A DNA stretch of 9,300 nt from the NCBI GenBank assembly GCA_002721105.1, contig PBJL01000008.1, forward strand, positions 168,542 to 177,841, in the 5' to 3' direction. Shown one piece after another: positions 1 to 7,064 of the stretch. The notes beneath the pieces were generated by a model. It saw nothing but the letters and a program-made list of their open reading frames with translations. It had not been told where the DNA came from and did no database searches. A program made the translations under genes and the position numbers. The stretch is from Acidiferrobacteraceae bacterium (GTDB lineage Bacteria; Pseudomonadota; Gammaproteobacteria; Arenicellales; UBA868). Position 1 is the stretch's first letter. Every line of letters begins with the position of its first letter.

Positions 1-470
1 ATTATTACACCGACTGGTTCAGCTCCCGAAGCTTGTATTATCCTAATAGAATCTCTCACACTAGTACCAGCTGTGATGACATCGTCAATAATTATAACTC
101 GTCCTTTTAATTCAGCTCCGACAACCATACCTCCTTCTCCATGCTTCTTCTTTTCCTTCCGGTTAAATGCATACGGCACATCTCGCCCATGATGTTCAGA
201 TAGCGCGCAAGCAGTAGCGCTTGCTAAAGGAATTCCCTTGTAGGCAGGTCCAAATAGCATAAAATCCTCAGTTTCCATCTGATTTAGCCTGGTAGCGTAA
301 AATCTAGCGAGTGAGGCTAGCAGTTTTCCTGAATTAAATAAGCCAGAGTCGAAAAAGTAGGGACTAATTCGTCCGGACTTTAGTGTAAATTCACCAAAAC
401 GAAGAACTTTGTTGTCAATCGCAAATTTTAGGAATTGGTGCGCGTTAAAATCTTGAGAAGAGTTTGACAT
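1..470 (-). CDS. pyrE: Orotate phosphoribosyltransferase, 3' end beyond the window
   Basis: PyrE joins orotate to PRPP to form orotidine 5'-monophosphate in cytoplasmic pyrimidine synthesis. Reading the minus strand from the ATG at 470-468 gives 156 codons that begin [20 protein letters not shown]. They match enteric PyrE closely: the [15 protein letters not shown] segment (about residues 26-41), GPAYKGIP (about 74-81), [14 protein letters not shown] in the flexible catalytic loop, and the PRPP-binding loop [11 protein letters not shown] (about 127-137). Family members are about 213 residues, so roughly the last 57 are off the left edge. No Shine-Dalgarno sequence is visible before the start. 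The gene is divergent from the exonuclease III/Crc-like gene, with only 27 bases between the start codons. In Pseudomonas, pyrE is likewise next to crc. The identification is secure; only the C-terminus is unseen. Confidence 0.96.
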   Translation of the reverse strand, partial: MSNSSQDFNAHQFLKFAIDNKVLRFGEFTLKSGRISPYFFDSGLFNSGKLLASLARFYATRLNQMETEDFMLFGPAYKGIPLASATACALSEHHGRDVPYAFNRKEKKKHGEGGMVVGAELKGRVIIIDDVITAGTSVRDSIRIIQASGAEPVGVI

Positions 471-493
471 GATGTAATCGACGATGATTTAGT
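464..493 (+). promoter_or_regulatory. Candidate promoter for the exonuclease III/Crc-like gene
   Basis: A perfect -35 hexamer TTGACA lies at 464-469, across the pyrE start codon. Eighteen bases later is a -10-like TTTAGT (488-493, 4 of 6 matches), preceded by TG at 485-486 as in an extended -10. Transcription from it would start at about 499-501, on or just inside the ATG at 498. The message would therefore be leaderless or nearly so, which fits the lack of a Shine-Dalgarno sequence but makes the site doubtful. This is inferred from hexamer matching only. Confidence 0.3.
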
Positions 494-523
494 TTATATG
501 GAAATAATAACCTTAAATTGCAA
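493..523 (-). promoter_or_regulatory. Candidate pyrE promoter inside the start of the opposite gene
   Basis: On the minus strand, TATAAA occupies 498-493, covering the start of the divergent gene. A TTGCAA (4 of 6 matches to the -35 consensus) lies at 523-518 with a 19-base spacer, which is long. Transcription would start near 486, leaving about 16 bases of leader before the pyrE ATG. The -10 match is good and the -35 weak, so this is a tentative call. Confidence 0.25.
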
Positions 524-1280
524 TGGAATCCGTGCTGCGGCACGAAAAGGTTTTTTTGATTGGCTTTCCAGCCGATCGGCTGACATCGTTTGTTTGCAGG
601 AAACGCGGATTCAACCTGATCAGCGAATTGGTCCAAATTTTAACCCTCCTGGTTTTTTCGTGAATTATCTGGATGGTCATCGCAAAGGTTATAGTGGTGT
701 TGCGATATATAGCCGGATTCAGCCTGATCGGGTAGTTGATGGCCTAGGCCTCAAAGATTTTGACTTTGAAGCTAGAGCGGTTCGTATCGACATTGGGCAA
801 CTCAGTATTATTTCCTTGTATATGCCGTCTGGAACGAGCGGGGACACCAGACAATCTTTCAAGTATGGGGTTATGAGTCAAATGAAAAAAATCTTAACTA
901 ATTTTGCAAATGATACCCGAGAATACTTGATTTGTGGAGACATCAACATTGCTCATAAGGAGATTGATCTAAAAAATTGGCGTGCTAACCAAAAGCACTC
1001 AGGGTTTTTACCCGATGAACGGGCCTGGATGGATTGGTTGTTTGAGGATCTCGGATTTGTCGACGTTTTCCGTCATTTGAACCCGAATGCGGAACAGTAT
1101 ACTTGGTGGTCAAATCGAGGAAAGGCTTGGGCGAACAATGTAGGATGGCGTATTGACTATCAAATTGCTACACCATTGTTAGCCGAGCGAAGCCGGTCGG
1201 TCTCAATTTACAAGGAGCAGCGTTTTTCAGATCATGCACCTCTAATAATAAATTATGATATTCCTAGAAAATGGTTGTGA
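498..1280 (+). CDS. Exonuclease III family protein, Crc-like with intact catalytic residues
   Basis: This 260-residue protein belongs to the endonuclease/exonuclease/phosphatase fold, the family of XthA (AP endonuclease and 3'-5' exonuclease in base-excision repair) and of Pseudomonas Crc (partner of Hfq in catabolite repression). Several stretches read like Crc: DLKNWRANQ (157-165), GFLPDERAWMD (169-179), GWRIDYQ (216-222) and FSDHAPLI (243-250). Yet the catalytic set is complete: N7, E35 in LQETR, Y108, D148 and N150 in GDIN, D220, D245 and H246. Pseudomonas Crc has lost several of these (QDTR, GSLYV and QHAP at the matching places). The product is therefore probably an active nuclease from the branch that gave rise to Crc. 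The start is set by the N-terminal strand MEIITLNCNGIR, which aligns with the start of E. coli XthA. No Shine-Dalgarno sequence is visible. Position beside pyrE matches Pseudomonas crc. A regulatory role cannot be judged from the sequence. Confidence 0.9.
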   Translation: MEIITLNCNGIRAAARKGFFDWLSSRSADIVCLQETRIQPDQRIGPNFNPPGFFVNYLDGHRKGYSGVAIYSRIQPDRVVDGLGLKDFDFEARAVRIDIGQLSIISLYMPSGTSGDTRQSFKYGVMSQMKKILTNFANDTREYLICGDINIAHKEIDLKNWRANQKHSGFLPDERAWMDWLFEDLGFVDVFRHLNPNAEQYTWWSNRGKAWANNVGWRIDYQIATPLLAERSRSVSIYKEQRFSDHAPLIINYDIPRKWL

Positions 1281-1416
1281 ATTTAATTTATTGTCTTGGC
1301 AAAGTATTAACGAGAGCTTGACAAGTCAAAGTACAAACATCGCGGTATAATAGGGCGAGTACCCAATATTACTACAGTAGATGTGCAGCTAAATTTGGTT
1401 GTGGAGTGCCTTAAAT
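1281..1416 (+). promoter_or_regulatory. Promoter region of fmdB-aspS
   Basis: A perfect -10 hexamer TATAAT lies at 1346-1351. A perfect TTGACA lies at 1318-1323, but the spacer is 22 bases, too long for ordinary sigma-70 use. At a 17-base spacer the -35 would be AAGTCA (1323-1328, 3 of 6). TTGACA is part of an inverted repeat TTGAC-AA-GTCAA (1318-1329) that overlaps this -35 position. Transcription would start near 1358, about 59 bases before the fmdB ATG. No terminator hairpin is apparent after the preceding gene. Confidence 0.55.
1318..1329. repeat. Inverted repeat TTGAC-AA-GTCAA, possible operator
   Basis: Two perfect 5-base arms flank an AA centre. The repeat ends 16 bases before the TATAAT at 1346 and overlaps where a -35 element would sit. 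Its place suggests either a repressor or activator site or a displaced -35 hexamer. Five-base arms are short enough to arise by chance, so this is a weak call. Confidence 0.25.
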
Positions 1417-1806
1417 ATGCCAATTTATGAATATCAGTGTGACCAGTGTGATCACAATCTTGAGGCTTTGCAGAAGATTTCAGATGAGCCATTGGTTTAT
1501 TGTCCTGAGTGCGGTGAAGCTAGTCTTCGAAAAAAAGTTTCTGCTGCAGCGTTTCGGTTAAAGGGAACTGGTTGGTATGAAACAGATTTCAAGAATGATA
1601 AGAGTAAAAAAAGTGGAGATGCAGACACCAGCAAGACACAAAAGAGTGAGAAAGAAGGGGTGAAAAATAGTGACGGAAAGGGCTCAGATGTTAAAGAAGG
1701 AAAATCTCAGACTTCAAAATCTGGAGGTACTAAAAGTGAATCGCAAACTGATAAAAAAGTCAGTAGTGCCGCTAGTGCAAGCAAAAATGATTCAGGAGCA
1801 TCTTAA
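1417..1806 (+). CDS. FmdB-family zinc-ribbon protein with long charged tail
   Basis: The 129-residue product opens with MPIYEYQCDQCDHNLEALQK, the hallmark start of the FmdB/CxxC_CXXC_SSSS family. Four cysteines in two pairs (C8/C11 and C29/C32) form the predicted zinc ribbon. The family block AAFRLKGTGWYETDFK (44-59) follows. From about residue 60 to the end the chain is a low-complexity tail of Lys, Ser, Gly, Asp and Thr, likely disordered. This makes the protein longer than many relatives. The molecular function of the family is not established. The ATG at 1417 is preferred to a TTG at 1399 because the conserved sequence begins there and GGAG (1403-1406) lies 10 bases upstream. It precedes aspS by 60 bases, a pairing common in gammaproteobacteria, and is probably co-transcribed with it. 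Confidence 0.9.
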   Translation: MPIYEYQCDQCDHNLEALQKISDEPLVYCPECGEASLRKKVSAAAFRLKGTGWYETDFKNDKSKKSGDADTSKTQKSEKEGVKNSDGKGSDVKEGKSQTSKSGGTKSESQTDKKVSSAASASKNDSGAS

Positions 1807-1866
1807 GACCAAAAACGGTATAGATCGTCCCACACGTGAGACCGTAGTTTCCCTAGGATAATCATT

Positions 1867-3651
1867 ATGCGAACGCATTACTGTGGGGAACTTAGCATTT
1901 CAAACATCAACGAAGATGTAGAGCTATGTGGCTGGGTGCATCGGCGTCGTGATCATGGAGGAGTTATTTTTGTTGAACTTCGCGATAGAACAGGACGAGT
2001 TCAAGTGGTGGTGGATCCAGAGAATCCTGAGCAATTCAACAAAGCCGAATCATTACGGAGTGAATATGTTCTGCGAGTAAGAGGGTATGTTCGTGCCCGT
2101 CCCGAGGGTACCGAAAATTCGGAAATGCTTACTGGAAAAATTGAGGTTTATGGCGATGACGTTGAAATACTGAATTCAAGCGACCCATTGCCTTTTCAAC
2201 TGGAAGATAGTGATACAAGCGAGCCTGTACGTTTGCGTCACCGTTATCTAGACTTACGTACAGATCGGATGCAATCGAATCTTAGATTGCGGCATCATCT
2301 CTTTTCTCAGATTAGGAAATTTCTTGAATTAAGAGATTTTACGGATGTTGAGACACCCATATTGACGCAATCGACGCCGGAAGGTGCGAGGGATTATCTT
2401 GTGCCAAGTAGAGTTTATCCCGGTTCATTTTTTGCATTGCCTCAATCGCCTCAAATATTTAAGCAGTTATTGATGGTTTCCGGACTTGAAAAATACTACC
2501 AAATAGCTCGTTGTTTTCGAGATGAAGATCTTCGAGCCGATCGGCAACCTGAATTTACGCAACTAGACATTGAAATGTCGTTCGTGAATGAAGAGGATGT
2601 TATGGCGCTTTCAGAAGAAATGATTAGGTCAGTATTCAAATCAGTGTTAGATACCGACTTACCATCACCCTTTCCTCGTCTGTCGTATCAGGATGCCATC
2701 AGTCGTTATGGCTCTGACAGGCCTGATCTGCGCATTGACACGGAACTTGTAGAAATCTCTGATCTCATGCGGAAAGTGGAATTTAAGGTTTTTTCTGAGC
2801 CAGCTAATGCAGATGATTCTCGCGTAGTCGCGTTAAGAGTGCCACAGGCAAGCGACCTTACAAGGCAGCAAATTGATGGCTATACGAATTATGTCTCGCA
2901 ATTTGGAGCACGGGGGCTCGCATATATAAAAGTAAACAATATTGATTCGCACCGAGAAGGATTACAGTCACCGATCCTAAAGTTTCTGGATGATGATGCG
3001 ATAAATGGATTAATGGAACGGACTGGAGTTAAAAATGGAGATTTAATCTTCTTTGGCGCAGATAAAGAAACAATAGTCAATGATGCAATGGGTGCTTTAA
3101 GAGTCCGCTTGGGCCATGATCTTAAAAATGTGGAAGAAAAATGGAAGCCTTTGTGGATAGTAGATTTCCCACTAATGGCGTTTGATGCGGCAACTTCTTC
3201 TTGGCATTCGGAGCATCATCCATTTACATCCCCTATAGATGCTGATATTCAATTTTTGAAACAGAATCCTGGCGTAGTTCGGGCTCAAGCGTATGATATG
3301 GTTTTAAACGGTGCAGAAATCGGTGGTGGATCGATTCGAGTGCATCGATCAGAATTACAAAAACAAATATTTGAAGTACTTGGAATAAATGAAGAAAAAG
3401 CGAGAGAGAAATTTGGTTTTTTCCTGGATGCTCTCAGGTATGGCGCGCCTCCTCATGGTGGGATTGCTTTTGGTCTTGATAGGCTCGCGTCAATAATGTG
3501 CAGAGAGAATTCTATTCGCGAAGTCATCGCATTCCCTAAGACTCAGAAATCTGCTTGCTTGATGACAGATGCGCCTAGTGCAATTGATAAAGAGCAGCTT
3601 AATGAGCTTGGAATTTCGATCCAATCTGAACTAAGTAATCTAGAAAAGTGA
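1867..3651 (+). CDS. aspS: Aspartyl-tRNA synthetase, predicted non-discriminating
   Basis: This class II synthetase loads aspartate onto tRNA in the cytoplasm. Its 594 residues match the bacterial type (E. coli 590). The order is an N-terminal OB-fold anticodon domain (about 1-105), the catalytic core with motif 1 near 152-165, QSPQ at 193-196, motif 2 including FRDED (217-221) and RADRQPEF (223-230), the bacterial insertion domain, and motif 3 with GLDRL (536-540). In the anticodon domain it has H30 (RRRDHGG) and G81 (RPEG). These match the pair (H31, G82) that lets Pseudomonas aeruginosa AspRS also charge tRNA-Asn. E. coli, which is specific, has L and K there. I infer it makes Asp-tRNA-Asn for GatCAB. 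AGGA at 1855-1858, 8 bases before the ATG, supports the start. The stop lies 12 bases before the nudB ATG. Confidence 0.97.
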   Translation: MRTHYCGELSISNINEDVELCGWVHRRRDHGGVIFVELRDRTGRVQVVVDPENPEQFNKAESLRSEYVLRVRGYVRARPEGTENSEMLTGKIEVYGDDVEILNSSDPLPFQLEDSDTSEPVRLRHRYLDLRTDRMQSNLRLRHHLFSQIRKFLELRDFTDVETPILTQSTPEGARDYLVPSRVYPGSFFALPQSPQIFKQLLMVSGLEKYYQIARCFRDEDLRADRQPEFTQLDIEMSFVNEEDVMALSEEMIRSVFKSVLDTDLPSPFPRLSYQDAISRYGSDRPDLRIDTELVEISDLMRKVEFKVFSEPANADDSRVVALRVPQASDLTRQQIDGYTNYVSQFGARGLAYIKVNNIDSHREGLQSPILKFLDDDAINGLMERTGVKNGDLIFFGADKETIVNDAMGALRVRLGHDLKNVEEKWKPLWIVDFPLMAFDAATSSWHSEHHPFTSPIDADIQFLKQNPGVVRAQAYDMVLNGAEIGGGSIRVHRSELQKQIFEVLGINEEKAREKFGFFLDALRYGAPPHGGIAFGLDRLASIMCRENSIREVIAFPKTQKSACLMTDAPSAIDKEQLNELGISIQSELSNLEK

Positions 3652-3663
3652 AATTTGATTGAG

Positions 3664-4144
3664 ATGGTTAGGAAATCTGCGGATAGCATAAATTTCAAAC
3701 GACCAGAATCAATCCTTGTGGTTATCTATACAGCAGATGGACAATCGTTACTGTTGAAGCGTGTTCGACCAGTTTTTTGGCAATCAGTTACCGGCAGCCT
3801 TAAGTGGCATAACGAAACACCAGAAGATGCTGCTAGGCGTGAGGTTTATGAAGAAACTGGAATTCAAGCAACGAGTGGTTGGATTAATTGGAATATCATT
3901 CGTTGTTTTCCGATACATTTTAGATTACAGAGAAAAGTACGCACCTGGGATTACAATCAACCAGGAGCATATGTTTTCACTCCTTTTGGGTGAACCCTGC
4001 CCCGTGCACTTAAGCGCTGGTGAGCATAGTGCTAGTGAGTGGTGTTCACTAATTTCAGCGAGGAAAAAAGTTTGGGGATGGACTAATCAAATTGCGATTG
4101 ATCAAGTGATTGAATTACATAACGGTAATTCGAGAATTCATTAG
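3664..4144 (+). pseudogene. nudB: NudB-type Nudix hydrolase split by a +1 frameshift
   Basis: NudB removes pyrophosphate from dihydroneopterin triphosphate in folate synthesis. The first frame holds KRPESILVVIY, FWQSVTGSL and the Nudix box (about residues 44-67, ending REVYEETGI). It then loses similarity and stops at 3991-3993. The +1 frame carries the missing rest: YREKYAPGIT, NQEHMFSLLL and the C-terminal WGWTNQIAIDQVIE, ending at 4142-4144. Removing one T from the TTTT run at 3906-3909 joins the halves as CFRYILDYREKYAPG, giving 159 residues (E. coli 150). The lesion may be a true mutation, a sequence error or, less likely, +1 slippage at TTT-C. Between the box's G and first E there are six residues rather than the usual five. 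The ATG at 3664 is chosen; a TTG at 3655 is possible. No strong ribosome site is seen. Both halves look conserved, so any decay is recent. Confidence 0.85.
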
Positions 4145-4171
4145 ATTATCAGGAATTATTAGGAAAAATAA

Positions 4172-4915
4172 ATGGCTGGACACAGTAAATGGGCAAATAT
4201 CCGTTTCCGGAAAGCAGCTGTTGACGCTAAGCGAGGGAAGTTGTTTACTAAGCTAATTCGTGAAATTACAGTGTCCGCAAGAAGTGGAGGCGGGGATATC
4301 TCGAGTAATCCAAGATTAAGAAGCGCTATTGACAAAGCTCTCGCATCCAATATGTCTCGTGATACAGTCGATCGAGCAGTAAAACGTGGCACAGGGGAAA
4401 TAGATGGCGCTACTTATGAAGAGGTACGCTATGAAGGATATGGAATTGGTGGCGTCGCAATTTTAGTAGAGTGCACCACTGATAATAGAAATCGAACAGT
4501 TAGCGAAGTTCGCCATGTATTTTCAAAATACGGAGGTAATCTTGGCACAGATGGGTCTGTAGCATATCTATTTGAAAAAATCGGTTTATTTGGGTTCACA
4601 TTCGACATAGATGAAGAGGCCGTAATGGAGATTGCAGTTAGCGCTGGTGCAGATGATATTGAGACTATGGACGATGGCAGTATCGAAGTTACCACGCAAA
4701 CCATAAATTTTGAAAAAGTGTCCAAGGCATTTCAAGATGCCGGGTTACAACCGGAATTATCTGAAATAGTGCAGCGAGCGACCACTGATTGTCCCTTAAA
4801 CATTGAAGATTCCGACAAAGTTATGAGTCTTATTTCTGCACTTGAAGAACTGGATGATGTTCGAGACGTTTTTACCAACGCTACTTTCCCCGAGGAATAT
4901 GACCCTGTCTTATGA
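4172..4915 (+). CDS. yebC: YebC/PmpR family protein
   Basis: The 247-residue product starts MAGHSKWANIRFRKAAVDAK, the signature of the YebC/PmpR/TACO1 family. It continues with GKLFTKLIREIT, NPRLRSAIDKAL, VECTTDNRNRTVSEVRH and GGNLGTDGSVAYLF. Length and domain layout are normal. Members have been described as DNA-binding regulators (PmpR in Pseudomonas quinolone signalling) and as translation factors that help ribosomes through stalls; the sequence does not decide between these. The start is supported by AGGA at 4161-4164, seven bases before the ATG. It sits 27 bases after nudB and 12 before ruvC. Location directly before ruvCAB is widely conserved in gammaproteobacteria and argues for co-transcription with the repair genes rather than for a specific repair role. 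Confidence 0.96.
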   Translation: MAGHSKWANIRFRKAAVDAKRGKLFTKLIREITVSARSGGGDISSNPRLRSAIDKALASNMSRDTVDRAVKRGTGEIDGATYEEVRYEGYGIGGVAILVECTTDNRNRTVSEVRHVFSKYGGNLGTDGSVAYLFEKIGLFGFTFDIDEEAVMEIAVSAGADDIETMDDGSIEVTTQTINFEKVSKAFQDAGLQPELSEIVQRATTDCPLNIEDSDKVMSLISALEELDDVRDVFTNATFPEEYDPVL

Positions 4916-4927
4916 CGGGTCTATACT

Positions 4928-5437
4928 ATGACTTCCCTAAGAGTGCTTGGGATAGATCCTGGTTCTCGGATTACAGGTGTTGGTGTAGTTGAAGCGAATG
5001 GTACAGTATTGCGTCATATATACAGCGCTTCTATACGGGTTGGAGAAGGTGATTTCGGTTTTCGTCTTGCCGGAATTTACAAAGGTGTTAAGGATGTTAT
5101 AGATGAATATTTGCCAGAAGAAATTGCGTTAGAAGATGTTTTTATAGCAAAAAATCCTAGGGCTGCCTTGATTCTGGGTCATGCACGCGGAAGTGCATTC
5201 TTAGCGGGAGTTCATGCAGGACGAGTGATTTCAGAATACAGCGCATTAGAAATCAAACGAGCAGTTGTGGGCACTGGTCGAGCAGCGAAGGAGCAGGTCC
5301 AACATATGGTTACAATGTTATTAGGACTCAAAAAATCGCCTTCGACTGACGCCGCGGATGCTTTAGCCTGCGCAATTTGCCATATTCATGCCAGCGCTTT
5401 TGCAAAAAGAATATCTATCGAGGGTAAATTAAAATGA
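4928..5437 (+). CDS. ruvC: Holliday junction resolvase RuvC
   Basis: RuvC is the dimeric endonuclease that cuts Holliday junctions symmetrically at the end of recombinational repair. The 169 residues keep the four catalytic acids: D10 in LGIDPGSR, E69 in ALEDVF, and D141 and D144 in DAADALA. The VVGTGRAAKEQVQHMV block (113-128) is also typical. Length fits the family (E. coli 173). The gene follows yebC after 12 bases. Its stop overlaps the ruvA start as ATGA (5434-5437), which implies translational coupling. Only a poor ribosome site is seen before the ATG, so reinitiation after yebC is plausible. No LexA box was recognised upstream, though I searched only by eye. Confidence 0.97.
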   Translation: MTSLRVLGIDPGSRITGVGVVEANGTVLRHIYSASIRVGEGDFGFRLAGIYKGVKDVIDEYLPEEIALEDVFIAKNPRAALILGHARGSAFLAGVHAGRVISEYSALEIKRAVVGTGRAAKEQVQHMVTMLLGLKKSPSTDAADALACAICHIHASAFAKRISIEGKLK

Positions 5438-6024
5438 TTGGTCGCTTGGTTGGACGTTTGATACGCAAGCAGCCGCCTGCACTTGTGATAGACGTTGAAG
5501 GGGTTGGATACGAATTAGAGGCACCGATGACAGCATTCTATAGTCTCCCAGATTTGGAGCAAGAGGTCATAGTCCACACCCATTTAGTTATTCGCGATGA
5601 TGCCCATCTACTTTTTGGATTTACCGATATTGAACAACGTGATCTATTCCGTCTCTTGTTAAAAGTGAGTGGGGTTGGACCTCGGGTAGGGTTGGCAATC
5701 CTCTCTGGTCTGACCACTGAGGACTTAGTTTCTTGCATTAGCATAGGTAATGTCGATCAACTCACCAGGATACCGGGAGTTGGAAGAAAAACGGCAGAGC
5801 GATTAATCGTAGACCTCCGAGATAAATTAGAGGCATCTGAGAATGGAGTTAGATCACTGTCAAGTAAATTTTCTACTCCTGAACAGGATGCCGTTAGTGC
5901 TTTACTAGCACTAGGTTATAGAAATAACGAAGCAAGTCGTGCGGTGAGAGAATCTAATGGAAAAAGTGGTTCAGTTGAGGAGCTGATTAGAGATGCTCTT
6001 AAAAATCTTGCGAAAGGTGGTTAA
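5434..6024 (+). CDS. ruvA: Holliday junction DNA helicase subunit RuvA
   Basis: RuvA binds the four-way junction as a tetramer and loads the RuvB motors. The 196 residues show the three expected parts: an N-terminal OB-fold ([23 protein letters not shown]; about 1-65), a middle domain with two helix-hairpin-helix motifs ([13 protein letters not shown], 78-90, and [13 protein letters not shown], 113-125), and, after a short linker, a C-terminal RuvB-contacting domain (about 148-193, including [12 protein letters not shown]). The start overlaps the ruvC stop by four bases. The C-terminal coding end contains AGGTGG (6015-6020), which serves as the ribosome site for ruvB. Length is close to that of E. 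coli RuvA (203). Confidence 0.97.
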   Translation: MIGRLVGRLIRKQPPALVIDVEGVGYELEAPMTAFYSLPDLEQEVIVHTHLVIRDDAHLLFGFTDIEQRDLFRLLLKVSGVGPRVGLAILSGLTTEDLVSCISIGNVDQLTRIPGVGRKTAERLIVDLRDKLEASENGVRSLSSKFSTPEQDAVSALLALGYRNNEASRAVRESNGKSGSVEELIRDALKNLAKGG

Positions 6025-6026
6025 GC

Positions 6027-7064
6027 ATGAATGATAGAATTATAAATTCGACCGACGAAAATGATGATCATGAAGATCGCCGAATTGATCGAAGTTTAAG
6101 ACCAATAGTAATGGCCGATTTTATTGGTCAGACCAGGACTAAAAAGCAGCTTGAGATTTTTATTGAAGCAGCCAAAGGTAGAGGAGAGCCGCTTGATCAT
6201 GTTCTAGTATTTGGCCCTCCCGGATTAGGTAAAACTACACTTGCCCATATTTTAGCTTATGAAATGGGTGTTCAGTTGCGTCAGACTTCGGGCCCTGTCC
6301 TCGAAAAGGCTGGTGATCTAGCCGCAATACTCACTAATTTAGAAGAGAACGATGTGTTGTTTGTGGATGAAATTCATCGGCTGAGTACCGTGGTGGAAGA
6401 AATTTTGTATCCCGCCCTGGAAGATTTTGAACTAGATATTGTGATCGGTGAAGGTCCTTCTGCCAGATCAATTAAATTAAATCTACCCCCATTCACTTTG
6501 GTTGGCGCAACAACTCGAGCAGGGCTATTAACATCCCCTTTACGCGATCGATTTGGTATCACTCAACGGCTCGAGTTCTATGATGCTGAAGAGTTAGCAG
6601 AAATCGTCGAGCGTTCAGCAAAAATATTGTCCGTCTCATGCGACAAAAAGGGCATAAGTGCAATTTCTCGGCGTGCTCGTGGCACCCCAAGAATTGCTAA
6701 CCGACTTTTGCGACGTGTGAGAGATTTTGCTGAGGTTCGTTCGAACGGCCAAATAACACAGGTGGTTGCTGAAGATGCACTCGATATTTTAGAAGTTGAC
6801 GAATTTGGATTAGATGTTCTGGATCGACAATTTTTGCTTGCTGTCATGGAAAAATTTAGTGGAGGACCGGTCGGAATTGAAAGTCTATCCGCTGCAATTG
6901 GCGAAGAGCGTGGAACGCTAGAAGATATGGTTGAGCCCTTTTTAATCCAATCGGGATTTTTAACCAGAACTTCTCGGGGCCGCATCGCGACGGCTCGAGC
7001 CTTTAATCATTTTGGCTTGAAACCACCAACGGATTTGCAAGGCCAGAGTGAGATTTTTGATTAG
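6027..7064 (+). CDS. ruvB: Holliday junction branch-migration ATPase RuvB
   Basis: RuvB is the hexameric AAA+ motor that pulls DNA through the RuvA-junction complex. The 345-residue chain has the usual order: N-terminal [11 protein letters not shown], Walker [10 protein letters not shown] (63-71), Walker B FVDEIH (112-117), sensor 1 GATTRAG (160-166), arginine-finger segment PLRDRFG (171-177), sensor 2 region [13 protein letters not shown] (218-230), and the C-terminal winged helix (about 258-335, with [17 protein letters not shown]). All key residues are present. It starts two bases after the ruvA stop with AGGTGG six bases before the ATG, so it is the last gene of a tight ruvCAB unit. A 141-base gap follows. 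Confidence 0.98.
   Translation: MNDRIINSTDENDDHEDRRIDRSLRPIVMADFIGQTRTKKQLEIFIEAAKGRGEPLDHVLVFGPPGLGKTTLAHILAYEMGVQLRQTSGPVLEKAGDLAAILTNLEENDVLFVDEIHRLSTVVEEILYPALEDFELDIVIGEGPSARSIKLNLPPFTLVGATTRAGLLTSPLRDRFGITQRLEFYDAEELAEIVERSAKILSVSCDKKGISAISRRARGTPRIANRLLRRVRDFAEVRSNGQITQVVAEDALDILEVDEFGLDVLDRQFLLAVMEKFSGGPVGIESLSAAIGEERGTLEDMVEPFLIQSGFLTRTSRGRIATARAFNHFGLKPPTDLQGQSEIFD

Noticed and set aside
1670..1861. 63-codon open frame overlapping the fmdB tail and the gap before aspS
   Set aside because: It lies mostly inside the low-complexity fmdB tail in another frame, matches no family I know, and has no ribosome site of its own.
3761..4144. Separate gene in the +1 frame over nudB
   Set aside because: Only the part after about 3908 resembles NudB; the upstream part overlaps the Nudix box in the wrong frame. 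It is the displaced C-terminal half, not a new gene.
6578..6985. 135-codon minus-strand open frame inside ruvB
   Set aside because: It lies wholly within a clear ruvB coding region, and its serine/arginine-rich translation is typical of an antisense shadow.
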